From an uncultured Coriobacteriaceae bacterium (GTDB lineage: Bacteria > Actinomycetota > Coriobacteriia > Coriobacteriales > Atopobiaceae), in the NCBI GenBank assembly GCA_900544655.1, contig UQWE01000011.1, positions 1 to 19,026 of the forward strand: a DNA stretch of 19,026 nt. Reading direction: 5' to 3'. Shown here piece by piece: positions 1 through 8,177 of the stretch. Under the pieces are notes generated by a model that worked only from the letters and a program-made list of their open reading frames with translations, ran no database searches and was not told where the DNA came from. Position 1 is the stretch's first letter. Each line of letters starts with the position of its first letter. A program made the position numbers and the translations under genes.

Positions 1-33
1 CGCGCCTGGGCGGCTACCTCGTAATATCCTGTT

Positions 34-122
34 GCACTCGGAGTGCGGATTCGCCGTTAATAGTGATAGCCCGCATGTTCGTTTTTTGCTGCATTATGCG
101 TAGCCCTCGCCACGTGGGGCTA
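34..122. other. Leader region with two short hairpins upstream of the DUF4012 gene
   Basis: Two small inverted repeats precede the first gene. GCACTC-G-GAGTGC lies at 34-46, and TAGCCC (101-106) pairs with GGGCTA (117-122) and is followed by TGCTTTTA. The second could be a weak plus-strand terminator for a gene left of the window or a leader hairpin. The first could be an operator or hairpin. A TTAATA-like -10 at 57-62 has no well-spaced -35. Nothing more definite can be said. Confidence 0.25.
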
Positions 123-168
123 TGCTTTTACGTGCTCGACACCAGACGTGTTAATCCCTGGAGGACGC

Positions 169-2184
169 ATGACCGAAGAACCGCGAATGCATGGCAAGCA
201 CTTTAGGCAGGTGCCCGATGATAACGAGCAGACAGGCTTTACCGAGCCACCCGTGACGGAAGTCCGTTCGGGAGCTTCCTGGGCCGCCCCCTCATCCGGG
301 TTCTACGCTGCACCGCATGGTGGCAACTCGAGCGAACAGCAGGAAAGTTCCAGCTTTGGAGACGCCTGGATGGGGGGCCTTGGCGGCTCGGATGACGGCG
401 GCCGCAGGCATCACCGTCACCATCACCACCGCCGCGGGCGCCGCATCGCCGCAATTGTCGGCGCCATCGTCGCTGTGCTTGTTGTTGTCTGTGGCGTCTG
501 CGGGGCACTCGTGTACCGAGACGCCATGGACGTTCTCGATCAGTCAAAGGACGTGATGGCACAGGCCACCACCATAAGCGACGCCCTCAAGAACGGGAAT
601 GGCGACGAGTTGAACTCCACCGTGCAGGGCATGGCCTCTGGGGTCTCGTCCATGCACGCAAAGACGAGCGGACCCCTCTGGGTCGCGGCCTCATACGTCC
701 CTGTACTCGGCGATGACATTCGCGTGGCGCGTGGCGTGGTGGAGCAGGCCGACAACCTCATGCAAAACGCATTCGTTCCCGCAGCCCAGAGCCTGCAGGG
801 CGTGAGTCTCTCGACGCTTCTTACGGACGCCACCGTTGACGTGCAGACGCTCGAGACGGTCTCGGCCGCGCTCTCCCAGGCGCAGCCCGTCGTGGAGCAG
901 GCTTCCGAGGGCATCGACGCACTGCCCCAGGCGCACATCGGCAAGGTACGCGATGCCGTGGACAAGGTGCGCGGGCCCATCGCCAGCGCCGCCGAGACGC
1001 TTCGTGGCCTCAACGAGATCGCCCCGATGCTTCCGCAGATGCTGGGTGCCAACGGGACCCGCAACTATTTGCTTGTGGCGCAGAACCTGGCGGAGCTGCG
1101 TAGCACGGGCGGGCTTCCTGGCTCAATGGGCATTCTCACCGTGGACAACGGCCACATCTCGATGGGCGAGTTCGCGGGGCTTCAGGAGGTGAATAACACC
1201 GAGGGCGGCCACTACGGCTTCACAGACGAGGAAGTCGCCATCTGGGGCGGTGGCCGCGACCGCCTCGGCCAGTACTTTGGCGACACGAACCTGATTCCCA
1301 ACTTTGCGCGCGACTCCCAGATCTGGAGCGAATGGTGGCAGGACAAGAAGGGCACCGCAGTGGACGGCGTCATCGCCATCGACCCGGTGCTGCTGCAGAA
1401 GCTCCTCGCGCTTACCGGAGGGATCGAGGTAGACGGTCACTCGATCGATGGCAGCAACGCAGCAAAGGCGCTGCTCAACGACGCATACAACGAGATGCCC
1501 ATCGATCAGACGGACCGGTTCTTCTCGGACGTAGCAAGTCAGGCCTTCGACCACGTCATGGGCAGCCTTGGCAGCGTGAGCCTGCCAGACCTCGTGCAGA
1601 CGCTTGGCGACGCCGTGGGCGAGCAGCACCTCTTCGCCTGGATGGCCAACGCGGACGAACAGGCACTCGTAGAGAAGGCGGGAGCTGCCGGCGCGCTTGG
1701 GAATGACTCGGAAAACCCACAGCTTGGCGTGTTCATCTCCGATGACACGTGGTCCAAGAAGAGCTGGTTCTTCTCGACCGACACGCAAGTAAGCGACGGC
1801 ACTACCAATGCGGATGGCACCACGACCTACCATGTGACCACCACGCTCACCAACCACCTCACGGCCGACGAAGCGAACAACTCCGTGAAATACATCACTG
1901 GCACCAACTTAGCCCGACGCGACAACACCGACATGGTCATGTGGATCTACCTGGTGGCACCTGCTGGAGGCAGCATCTCCAATGTGTCGCAGGAAGGTGG
2001 CGACATGACACTACAGGACTTCACCGAGCTGCCATACAACGGCCTTTCCGTAACGTTCGCGAATCCGCGCATCGACGGTGGCGAGACCATGACCGTGACG
2101 TATACCGTCACCTGCGCCGCGGGAGCCGCGCCGATGACCGTTCGCACGACGCCCACGGCCCAGAGCGTGGCCGGCTGGGAGTAG
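169..2184 (+). CDS. DUF4012 domain-containing membrane-anchored protein
   Basis: A 671-residue protein. The start chosen is the ATG preceded by GGAGG at 160-164. A GTG seven codons upstream would place that ribosome site inside the gene. Residues 1-80 are low-complexity and cytoplasmic. A His/Arg cluster (about 79-92) sits just before one hydrophobic segment (about 93-116). The rest should lie outside the membrane, beginning with an Ala/Gln/Val-rich helical stretch (about 120-290). The family signature begins near residue 299 (NYLLVAQNLAELRSTGG, then a Gly-rich stretch ending in TVDNGHI). This is typical of DUF4012, an actinobacterial family of unknown function often found near cell-wall or polysaccharide genes. 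The C-terminus is Thr-rich and probably beta-rich. The next gene, phosphoglucomutase, makes sugar-nucleotide precursors, which fits loosely, but the two converge and are not an operon. Family call firm, function unknown. Confidence 0.85.
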   Translation: MTEEPRMHGKHFRQVPDDNEQTGFTEPPVTEVRSGASWAAPSSGFYAAPHGGNSSEQQESSSFGDAWMGGLGGSDDGGRRHHRHHHHRRGRRIAAIVGAIVAVLVVVCGVCGALVYRDAMDVLDQSKDVMAQATTISDALKNGNGDELNSTVQGMASGVSSMHAKTSGPLWVAASYVPVLGDDIRVARGVVEQADNLMQNAFVPAAQSLQGVSLSTLLTDATVDVQTLETVSAALSQAQPVVEQASEGIDALPQAHIGKVRDAVDKVRGPIASAAETLRGLNEIAPMLPQMLGANGTRNYLLVAQNLAELRSTGGLPGSMGILTVDNGHISMGEFAGLQEVNNTEGGHYGFTDEEVAIWGGGRDRLGQYFGDTNLIPNFARDSQIWSEWWQDKKGTAVDGVIAIDPVLLQKLLALTGGIEVDGHSIDGSNAAKALLNDAYNEMPIDQTDRFFSDVASQAFDHVMGSLGSVSLPDLVQTLGDAVGEQHLFAWMANADEQALVEKAGAAGALGNDSENPQLGVFISDDTWSKKSWFFSTDTQVSDGTTNADGTTTYHVTTTLTNHLTADEANNSVKYITGTNLARRDNTDMVMWIYLVAPAGGSISNVSQEGGDMTLQDFTELPYNGLSVTFANPRIDGGETMTVTYTVTCAAGAAPMTVRTTPTAQSVAGWE

Positions 2185-2242
2185 GCCACACTCATATAGG
2201 GTTAGCGCATTCCCGCCAATCCGCACACGCGTCAACAAGTAA

Positions 2243-2275
2243 GGGCGCCGGAGATGAGTATCACCTCCGGCGCCC
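2243..2275. terminator. Hairpin between convergent genes, probably bidirectional terminator
   Basis: GGGCGCCGGAG (2243-2253) pairs perfectly with CTCCGGCGCCC (2265-2275) around an 11-nt loop. It lies between the stops of the DUF4012 gene and the converging phosphoglucomutase gene. Neither side has a long T-run: CTCTCTT on the plus strand, TTACTTGTT on the minus strand. Terminator function is therefore inferred from position and stem strength. Confidence 0.6.
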
Positions 2276-2282
2276 CTCTCTT

Positions 2283-2298
2283 GGGGCCATATGGCCCC
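2283..2298. repeat. 16-nt perfect palindrome downstream of phosphoglucomutase
   Basis: GGGGCCATATGGCCCC is a perfect palindrome 14 nt beyond the phosphoglucomutase stop, next to the larger hairpin. As RNA it can form a short stem in the 3' end of that transcript. Its core GCCATATGGC recurs in the centre of the terminator behind the glycerol dehydrogenase gene (13671-13680). Confidence 0.5.
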
Positions 2299-2312
2299 GT
2301 TCCCCTTGGTCC

Positions 2313-4037
2313 TTACGCGAGCAGCTGCGTCTTCGCGACCTCGGCGAGCTCGTCGTTAAGCGCCTGCGACTCCTCGCGCGTGGCGCCGTTGCTGAACAGG
2401 TAGGCCTTAATCTTCGGCTCGGTGCCAGACGGACGAACGATGACCTTGACGCCCTCGCCCAGCTGGAACTCGAGCACGTTGCTCTTGGGAAGCAGCTGCG
2501 CAGGACAGCTACCATCGCCACCGGCAACAGCCATCTCGACGTCGGCCTTGTAGTCGACGAAGCCCTTGACAGGCATGCCGGCGATCTCCGTAGGCGGGTT
2601 CTCGCGCAGGCCGCTCATGATGGCGGCCATCTTGTCCGCACCGGCGGCACCCGGGAAGCTCACGTTCACGACGCCGTTCAGGTAGTAGCCATACTCCTGG
2701 TAGAGGGCCTCCATGGCCTCGTACAGGTCCATGCCACGCTCGGCGTACCACGCGGCCATCTCGCAGGTGAGCATGCTCGCCACGATGGCGTCCTTGTCAC
2801 GCGCGTGGAGACCAACGAGGTAGCCATAGCTCTCCTCGAAGCCCATGAGGAAGCGCTCGGGCTCGCCAGCCTCGACGAGCTGGTCCATCTGGCCACCGAT
2901 GTTCTTGAAGCCGGTCAGCACGCGACGGACCTCGAAGCCATAGTGCTTGGCTAGGGCGTCCGGCATGGCGGTGGAGACGATCGTGGTGACGACGACCTTG
3001 CGGCTCATGTCCTCGCCCGCCTCGGCCTTCATGCGAGCGAGCCAGTCGATGAGAAGGATGCCCATCTCGTTGCCCGTGAGCAGCTTGTAGTCGCCGTCGT
3101 GCGGCACGGCTACGCCCATGCGGTCCGCGTCGGGGTCAGTCGCGAGCATGAGGTCAGGGTGGACCTTGTCGCAGAGCTCAAGACCCTTCTCGAGCGCCTC
3201 GCGGAACTCGGGGTTGGGATAGGGGCAGGTCGGGAAGTTGCCGTCCGGCTCGGCCTGCTCGGGAACCACGGTGACGTTGGTGATGCCAACGCGCGCGAGG
3301 ATCTTGTTCATGCACTCGATGCCGGTGCCGTTAAGCGGCGTGTAGACAACGGAGAAATCCGGGTTGGGCTTGGCACCGATGGACTGGGACGCGACGGCGT
3401 CGATGAAGCGGTCGAGGACCTCGTCCGGAGTCCACTCCACGAGGCCCTTGGCAACGGCCTCGTCGAAATCCATGTGCTTCACGCCGGTGAAGATGTCAGT
3501 CTCATTGATGGTGTTCTGGATCTCGTCAGCAGCCTCGTTCGCGATCTGGCAGCCATCCTCGCCATAGACCTTGTAACCGTTGTACGGCGCCGGGTTGTGG
3601 CTGGCGGTAACGCAGATGCCCGCGGAGCACTTGAGGTCGCGCGTCGCGAAGGAGAGCGTCGGTACCGGCTCGATGCGCGGATAGACGTAGGACTTGATAC
3701 CGTTGGCGGCGAGAACGCCGGCGGCAGCCTTCACGAAGTCCTCGCCCTTGTTGCGGGAATCGCGCGCGATGGCGACGGTGGGGTTCTCGTAGTGGGCATT
3801 GAGGTACGTGGCGAGGCCCTGGCTGGCCTGCGACACGGTGTAGACGTTCATGCGGTTCGTGCCAACGCCCAGCGTGCCGCGCAGACCCGCGGTGCCAAAG
3901 GCGAGGCTCCGGTAGAACGCGTCCGAGAGCTTCTCGGAATCGGGATCTGCCATGAGTTCGTCGAGCTCGGCCGCGAGGTCAGGCTCGGTAACGTTGTCCT
4001 TCCAAAGCTGCGCGGCGGCAGCAATCTTGTCGTCCAT
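2313..4037 (-). CDS. pgcA: Phosphoglucomutase/phosphomannomutase (alpha-D-phosphohexomutase, long form)
   Basis: A 574-residue cytoplasmic enzyme interconverting hexose 1- and 6-phosphates, feeding glycogen, sugar nucleotides or glycolysis. All four superfamily landmarks are present: phosphoserine loop TASHNP with Ser146, metal loop DPDADR (Asp301/303/305), sugar-binding loop GFEESYGY (399-406) and phosphate-binding RPSGTEPK (535-542). Length and motif wording match the Bacillus PgcA / human PGM2 subgroup rather than the 450-residue ManB/GlmM subgroup. The start is the ATG behind GGGGGAG with about 6-nt spacing. An upstream in-frame ATG (4097) has no ribosome site. The gene is monocistronic. 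A TACACT -10-like box at 4105-4110 (minus strand) has only a poor -35. Sugar preference (glucose versus mannose) cannot be decided from motifs, so the symbol is by subgroup similarity. Confidence 0.93.
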   Translation of the reverse strand: MDDKIAAAAQLWKDNVTEPDLAAELDELMADPDSEKLSDAFYRSLAFGTAGLRGTLGVGTNRMNVYTVSQASQGLATYLNAHYENPTVAIARDSRNKGEDFVKAAAGVLAANGIKSYVYPRIEPVPTLSFATRDLKCSAGICVTASHNPAPYNGYKVYGEDGCQIANEAADEIQNTINETDIFTGVKHMDFDEAVAKGLVEWTPDEVLDRFIDAVASQSIGAKPNPDFSVVYTPLNGTGIECMNKILARVGITNVTVVPEQAEPDGNFPTCPYPNPEFREALEKGLELCDKVHPDLMLATDPDADRMGVAVPHDGDYKLLTGNEMGILLIDWLARMKAEAGEDMSRKVVVTTIVSTAMPDALAKHYGFEVRRVLTGFKNIGGQMDQLVEAGEPERFLMGFEESYGYLVGLHARDKDAIVASMLTCEMAAWYAERGMDLYEAMEALYQEYGYYLNGVVNVSFPGAAGADKMAAIMSGLRENPPTEIAGMPVKGFVDYKADVEMAVAGGDGSCPAQLLPKSNVLEFQLGEGVKVIVRPSGTEPKIKAYLFSNGATREESQALNDELAEVAKTQLLA

Positions 4038-4153
4038 TGCGTGCTCCCCCTTTTTCTCGGCACACGACAGCGAAACTGTCGGTCGCTCGTTACTCATATG
4101 TTCAAGTGTATCCCGGCGAACTCCGCGCAACCACACCTGTCGGCGGATGGGCG

Positions 4154-4194
4154 AAAAAGAGACCCGTAGCGCCGCCCTAGCGCCACGGGTCTCT
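4154..4194 (-). terminator. Rho-independent terminator of the EIIB-SIS gene
   Basis: On the minus strand AGAGACCCGT (4194-4185) pairs with ACGGGTCTCT (4167-4158) and is followed by a run of T (4158-4154). The 17-nt loop is GC-rich. It lies about 100 nt past the stop of the EIIB-SIS gene and upstream of phosphoglucomutase, so it separates the two transcripts. Confidence 0.85.
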
Positions 4195-4295
4195 CGTCTT
4201 ACGTTCTTCGACTGCGCCGTGCCGTCACGAAACGAACGCCAGCCCTCACGCGGAGCCGCGTCTTACGCAACCGGGCACGAAAGCCAAATATCGAG

Positions 4296-5192
4296 CTACT
4301 TACCCTCGCGAATGGAAGCACCGAGGGATCCGCCCGGGTGCCACTTCACATACTGCTTCGGGTCGAGGCCGAAGTCCTCCTGGAGCAGGATGGACAGGCT
4401 CTGGAGCATGAGGATCTCGACGATGATGGAGGCGCGGGGCGGCTTGTTCATCGGGTCGCCCTCCTCCTTCACGCCGGCGATGAGGGTGACGTCGCCCTCC
4501 TTGGCCAGCCAGCTGTCGGGGTTGCCGGTGAGGGAGATGATCTTCACGCCGTTACCCTTGAGGCAGGTGACGGTGGCCTTGAGCTCGGAGGTGTTGCCCG
4601 AGTTGGAGATGGCGATGACGACGTCGCCCGGCACGACCTGGCCAGCGGAGCCATGGACGCACTCGGTGCCGTGAAGCTCGTAGGTGGGGGTGCCAGTGGA
4701 GGAGAAGAGCGAGGCGGCATAGCCGGAGACGTGGCCGGGCTTGCCGATGCCGGTGACGTGCAGGCGGCCACCCTTGGCCTCGGCATCCTGGATCAGGCGC
4801 TTGGCAGCGGTGATTGAATCATAGTCAATGCTGTCAATAAAGGCCTTGACCTGCTCCTGCATGATGCCCAGGAAGACATCGACGCGAGCCTTGTCGTCGG
4901 CAGCGGAAGGCATGCCGTCATAGGCGTTGATGAACTCACCCATCTTCTGACCAATCTCCTCTTCGTTGGTGATATCAAAGATGCTCACGACGTGCGGGAA
5001 CTTGCCCTCGATCTCCGAGGCGAGGTCGCTCATCGTAACGATGACGTCACCGTCGAAGCCGACGAGATCGTCGAGCTTACCGTGGCTGACCTCAATCTTG
5101 TAGCCGCGCTTGGCACAGATCTGCTCGATCTTGGTCTGGAGCAGCATGCTGGAGCCAACGCCAGCACGACAGACAACCAATGCCTTGACCAT
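4296..5192 (-). CDS. PTS EIIB domain fused to KpsF/GutQ-like SIS sugar-phosphate isomerase domain
   Basis: A 298-residue two-domain protein. Residues 1-95 are a GatB/SgaB-type PTS EIIB: the P-loop CRAGVGSS puts the phosphorylatable Cys at residue 8. Residues about 105-298 are a SIS domain closest in wording to arabinose-5-phosphate isomerases (KdsD, KpsF, GutQ): GIGKPGH (148-154), SSTGTP (164-169), HGTECVHGSAG (174-184), ISNSGNTSE (195-203) and a terminal WHPGGSLG (284-291). The two CBS domains that normally follow SIS in that family are missing. The start is the ATG at 5192 behind GAGGTG. A GTG three codons earlier overlaps that site. It is a single-gene unit directly behind the PTS operon but separated from it by a terminator. 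Likely role: aldose/ketose phosphate isomerisation controlled by PTS phosphorylation. Domain calls are firm, substrate and control are inference. Confidence 0.85.
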   Translation of the reverse strand: MVKALVVCRAGVGSSMLLQTKIEQICAKRGYKIEVSHGKLDDLVGFDGDVIVTMSDLASEIEGKFPHVVSIFDITNEEEIGQKMGEFINAYDGMPSAADDKARVDVFLGIMQEQVKAFIDSIDYDSITAAKRLIQDAEAKGGRLHVTGIGKPGHVSGYAASLFSSTGTPTYELHGTECVHGSAGQVVPGDVVIAISNSGNTSELKATVTCLKGNGVKIISLTGNPDSWLAKEGDVTLIAGVKEEGDPMNKPPRASIIVEILMLQSLSILLQEDFGLDPKQYVKWHPGGSLGASIREGK

Positions 5193-5315
5193 GCGAAACA
5201 CCTCTCTGTCGCGTCCGTTGTCGTTGCGAAAGCGGTCGTACCCGCTTACTTAACAACTTAACTAACGAGCATATGATACTCGCACTTCTCGTTTTCAAGA
5301 CAGATGGGAAACGGT

Positions 5316-5333
5316 TTTTCCACAATTGGAAAA
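5316..5333. promoter_or_regulatory. Candidate operator upstream of EIIB-SIS
   Basis: TTTTCCA-CAAT-TGGAAAA is an inverted repeat with 7-bp arms in an A/T-rich island of otherwise GC-rich DNA. On the minus strand a TTGAAA box (5298-5293) and TATCAT/CATATG boxes (5278-5270) follow it towards the gene. Their spacing is not canonical (14 or 17 nt), so the exact promoter is uncertain. A similar TTTCA-N4-TGGAA pair lies before the RpiR regulator gene, which is the likely binding protein. Confidence 0.45.
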
Positions 5334-5358
5334 CGCGTGTCGATGGATGACTCGCCAA

Positions 5359-5388
5359 CGAACGAAAGAGCGGGATGGACTTCGTTCG
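5359..5388. repeat. Inverted repeat with 8-bp arms between the PTS operon and EIIB-SIS
   Basis: CGAACGAA (5359-5366) is the reverse complement of TTCGTTCG (5381-5388), separated by 14 nt. It lies between the PTS-operon terminator and the candidate promoter of the EIIB-SIS gene. It may be a second protein-binding site or part of the 3' end of the PTS mRNA. Confidence 0.35.
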
Positions 5389-5393
5389 CTATC

Positions 5394-5421
5394 GAAAGAG
5401 GCCGGCCCCGAAGGACCGGCC
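5394..5421 (-). terminator. Terminator hairpin after the mannose-family PTS operon
   Basis: On the minus strand GGCCGGTCC and GGGCCGGCC form a 9-bp stem (one G-T pair) closed by a TTCG tetraloop, followed by TCTTTC. It lies 34 nt past the EIID stop. The T-tract is short, so termination may be incomplete and allow some read-through into EIIB-SIS. Confidence 0.7.
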
Positions 5422-5455
5422 ATCAAAGGGAGGCTTGCCTAATCCTGATTTTTAG

Positions 5456-6331
5456 CTAACAGATGCCAAAGATGCCAAGGCACATGCCAAGCACCATCAG
5501 GCCGATGATAATCCAAACGACATTGACGTTCTTCTTCATGAGCCCAAGACATCCCATGGTAAGGCCGAGCGGGACAATGCCCTTGAAGATAGCGTCGAGA
5601 TAGGTCTGAATCGCAATCGGATCAGAGCCCTGGACAGGCACAGCGAGAATAGTCTGGAATTTCACAAACGACGCAGTCATGGCACCAATCATAAGGAGGC
5701 CGAGAATGGATGCGCACTTGGTGACGAGATCCATGATTCCGCTGGAGTACATCTTGGTAATAAACGACGTGCCCAGCTTGTAGCCAAGTACAGTCATCCA
5801 CCAGCGACACAGAATAGAAGGCACGTTATAAATAATCAGAAACAGAATAGGTCCAAGGATTGACCCGGTAGAACCCACCGCGATGCCGACAGCTGCCGCG
5901 ATAACGCGCAGTACGCCCCAGAAAATCGCGTCGCCAATTCCAGACATCGGGCCCATAAGAGAAGCCTTGATGGCATTTATGGAATCGACATCGAAGTCAT
6001 CGGGATGCTCGGCGTTCTCGCGCTCCATCGAAGCAACAAGGCCCATGCAAAGAGTGCCGACGTTCTGGGTAATGTTGTACCAGGATGAATGACGAACCAT
6101 TGCCTCCTGGCGCTTTTCTGGAGTGTCGTAGAAGCGATCGATGGCAGGCATAAGGGCATGGATAAAGCCATCAGCTCCGGCACGCGCGGCGCCTGCATAC
6201 ATCATAAAGACCGAGAAGGAGCGGCGGAAAATGCTCGCAAGCATTTTTCGATCTTCTTCTGATAGATCCTTGGTCGAAACGTTGATCTTTACCTCGTCGT
6301 CCTTTGCGGCGAGCTGCTTGGTATCACTCAT
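5456..6331 (-). CDS. PTS mannose/fructose/sorbose-family EIID membrane subunit
   Basis: A 291-residue ManZ-type subunit forming the transmembrane sugar channel together with EIIC. Family landmarks are SIFRRSF (33-39), the conserved stretch QNVGTLCMGLVASMERENA (89-107) and SLMGPMSGIGDA (124-135). Hydrophobic segments follow from about 135 to the C-terminus at 291. The gene starts within the ATGA overlap of the EIIC stop, with an AGGAGG site inside the acidic tail of EIIC, so the two are translationally coupled. It is the last gene of the operon. Length is normal for the family (about 270-300). The sugar specificity within the mannose family is not readable from the sequence. Confidence 0.93.
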   Translation of the reverse strand: MSDTKQLAAKDDEVKINVSTKDLSEEDRKMLASIFRRSFSVFMMYAGAARAGADGFIHALMPAIDRFYDTPEKRQEAMVRHSSWYNITQNVGTLCMGLVASMERENAEHPDDFDVDSINAIKASLMGPMSGIGDAIFWGVLRVIAAAVGIAVGSTGSILGPILFLIIYNVPSILCRWWMTVLGYKLGTSFITKMYSSGIMDLVTKCASILGLLMIGAMTASFVKFQTILAVPVQGSDPIAIQTYLDAIFKGIVPLGLTMGCLGLMKKNVNVVWIIIGLMVLGMCLGIFGIC

Positions 6332-7143
6332 GCGAAGAAATCCTCCTCTTCCTCTTCTTCGGGCGAACTTGCGCTGGCAGCAATTCCACGCTTCTTGAGG
6401 TCAAGAATCTCCATATCACGGAGCGCCGTGACAACAACAATTACGGCACCAAAAGCAGCAACGGCGACCATCGGAAGATTGAGATAGATGACAAGCACGA
6501 AACCGAGGAGATAGTAGACGGCAAGTTTCTTGTCCCAAAGCATCTTGAGGAGCAGGGCCATGCCAACAGCCGGAAGCAGGTTGCCACAAGTCGTAAAGCC
6601 AGCAATGACGTTCTCCGGAATCTGGGACGCAAGGGCCGCGACGGGTTCAGCGCCGATATAGACAGCAAGGAACGAAGGAATTGCAAGCAGGAAGTACTTA
6701 ACGAACCAGCCAACCCAACGGACCATAAGCAGGCGCTTTTCTGAGCCATTACCTGTGCGCGCAGCCCAGTCAACAGCAGGAGCGAACAAGCTCATGAAGA
6801 CATTGAAAAGCATCAAGTAAATAATGCCGGCAACAAGTCCGAGCGGAGTGCCAACAGCAGTAATCGCTACGCCTTGGTTCATGCCCGTAGTAGCTACGAA
6901 CGCCACGGTAACTACGGTTGCCGTGACAGGCTCAGCCGACACAGCTCCGCCAACGTTCACGGCACCCATGAAGATCGCCTCTAGCGCGCAGCCGATCATG
7001 ACACCTGTAGGAATATCTCCAAAGATGATACCTGCGATAAGCCCGGCGACGATAGGCCTCTCGCTCATGCATTGGCCAACATACCAGTTGATGCCCAACG
7101 CCAGGAACGTGGCTAGAAACGCCTGAAGTGCAGGGACTAACAT
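6328..7143 (-). CDS. PTS mannose/fructose/sorbose-family EIIC membrane subunit
   Basis: A 271-residue polytopic membrane protein of the ManY type. Landmarks are LGINWYVGQCMSERPIVAGLIAG cut short here as NWYVGQ and ERPIVAGL near residues 20-35, GDIPTGVMIGCALEAIFMG (about 43-61), and SAEPVTA / TTGMNQGVAI. The start is the ATG behind AGGGGGG, 13 nt after the EIIB stop. A longer upstream reading overlaps EIIB and is implausible. The C-terminus carries an unusual run of Glu followed by DFFA, beyond the last membrane segment and facing either face of the membrane. The tail also supplies the ribosome site for EIID. EIIA of the same operon ends in a similar acidic tail (GSDDGFFD). Function: substrate binding and translocation. 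Confidence 0.92.
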   Translation of the reverse strand: MLVPALQAFLATFLALGINWYVGQCMSERPIVAGLIAGIIFGDIPTGVMIGCALEAIFMGAVNVGGAVSAEPVTATVVTVAFVATTGMNQGVAITAVGTPLGLVAGIIYLMLFNVFMSLFAPAVDWAARTGNGSEKRLLMVRWVGWFVKYFLLAIPSFLAVYIGAEPVAALASQIPENVIAGFTTCGNLLPAVGMALLLKMLWDKKLAVYYLLGFVLVIYLNLPMVAVAAFGAVIVVVTALRDMEILDLKKRGIAASASSPEEEEEEDFFA

Positions 7144-7156
7144 AGAAATAACCCCC

Positions 7157-7654
7157 CTAGAGCTTGGCGAGCGCGTCGGCAATGGAGACCTGGGAGTCTT
7201 CGGGCGCGATCTGGTGATAGGCAGGAACCCCAGTAGCAACAAGGTCGCGCGCTGCCTGGAGCTCAACAGGGTTCAACGCAACCGAGGTGACAACGTTGGT
7301 CTTGCTCGCGTTGTCGGAGCCATCAAAACGACCAACATTAGCGAAGTTGACTCCACCAATCTCGCCAGGGCACTCGCGAACAAGTTTCAGCGCATCAACG
7401 ACATTGTTTGTCAGCGCGAAAATTCGCATATCCTTGCCACGCGGATCATTGATTACCCGCACGGCATCACTGACAGTTTTAACGAGCAGCTTCTGCGTCT
7501 TCGGACACGCCATCTTGAGCGTCGCCTTGACCGCCTCGTTCGCTGCGGCATTGTCATTAGCGACGATAACGCCCTTCGTATCGAGCGCCTTGGTCCACAA
7601 CAACGCAACCTGTCCGTGAATGAGACGATCGTCGATTCTGATTTGAATGACCAT
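7157..7654 (-). CDS. PTS mannose/fructose/sorbose-family EIIB phosphocarrier
   Basis: A 165-residue cytoplasmic protein that passes phosphate from EIIA to the incoming sugar. The phosphorylation loop is RIDDRLIHGQV, with the active His at residue 13, a hallmark of the mannose-family EIIB that uses His rather than Cys. The start is the ATG behind AAAGGAGA. The longer open frame upstream covers the EIIA-EIIB gap and is not conserved in style. The 69-nt gap to EIIA is the largest spacing in the operon and shows no terminator or promoter that I can support. Length is normal (about 160-165). Confidence 0.93.
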   Translation of the reverse strand: MVIQIRIDDRLIHGQVALLWTKALDTKGVIVANDNAAANEAVKATLKMACPKTQKLLVKTVSDAVRVINDPRGKDMRIFALTNNVVDALKLVRECPGEIGGVNFANVGRFDGSDNASKTNVVTSVALNPVELQAARDLVATGVPAYHQIAPEDSQVSIADALAKL

Positions 7655-7723
7655 ATTTCTCCTTTCCCCTAGCGCCCTTTTCGCTTTGCGTGCATTAAAG
7701 TCGGAATGAAATGGCGACACTTC

Positions 7724-8167
7724 CTAATCGAAGAAACCATCATCGGAGCCCTCGTCAGATTCATTTGGACCCTGTCCCTCTTCCGGAAGAGGATCGACCC
7801 TTACGAGGTACTCACGAGCCTCCTCCATCAGGGCGTCAACTGAATCAGCCGTAATGGGCTCGGAAGACAACAGGACCTGAATGACGGCGGGTAAATTCAC
7901 GCCCGTTACATGGATAACCCCGCATTTCTCGGGATGGAGCAGAGCGACCTTCTGGAAGACCGACCCGCCGTAGATATCTGTGAAGATAACCGCCTCGTCG
8001 CCTGGCTCAACCGAATCAAGAAAGGCCCGTATCTTCTCTGTGTAGTCTGAATCGTCAACATAGGCATCTACGGCTTGCACTGATTCTTTGTTACCCGTAA
8101 GAATGCCAATCGAGCTCTGTATGCCACTTGCAAGATGCCCGTGCGTGGCAATGAGAATCTTCTTCAT
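7724..8167 (-). CDS. PTS mannose/fructose/sorbose-family EIIA phosphocarrier
   Basis: A 147-residue protein that takes phosphate from HPr. The N-terminal ILIATHGHLASG motif places the active His at residue 9. GDEAVIFTDIYGGS (about 56-69) is the conserved Asp/Gly loop of the family. The last 20 residues are Glu/Asp/Ser/Gly-rich and end GFFD, an extension beyond the compact EIIA fold that resembles the acidic end of the EIIC here. It starts 10 nt after the aldolase stop with AGGGG as ribosome site, so it is in the same operon. EIIA and EIIB are separate genes, unlike the fused ManX of E. coli. Confidence 0.93.
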   Translation of the reverse strand: MKKILIATHGHLASGIQSSIGILTGNKESVQAVDAYVDDSDYTEKIRAFLDSVEPGDEAVIFTDIYGGSVFQKVALLHPEKCGVIHVTGVNLPAVIQVLLSSEPITADSVDALMEEAREYLVRVDPLPEEGQGPNESDEGSDDGFFD

Positions 8168-8177
8168 CTGCCGGCCC

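Noticed and set aside
2195..4169. Long open frames on the plus strand opposite phosphoglucomutase
   Set aside because: They are the codon-position shadow of a GC-rich gene, with no ribosome sites and no family motifs.
4296..5192. EIIB-SIS as a fructoselysine-type deglycase (FrlB/GfrF)
   Set aside because: The SIS part follows KpsF/GutQ wording to its HPGGSLG end and is too short for the two-SIS deglycases, although the mannose-family PTS context resembles gfr operons.
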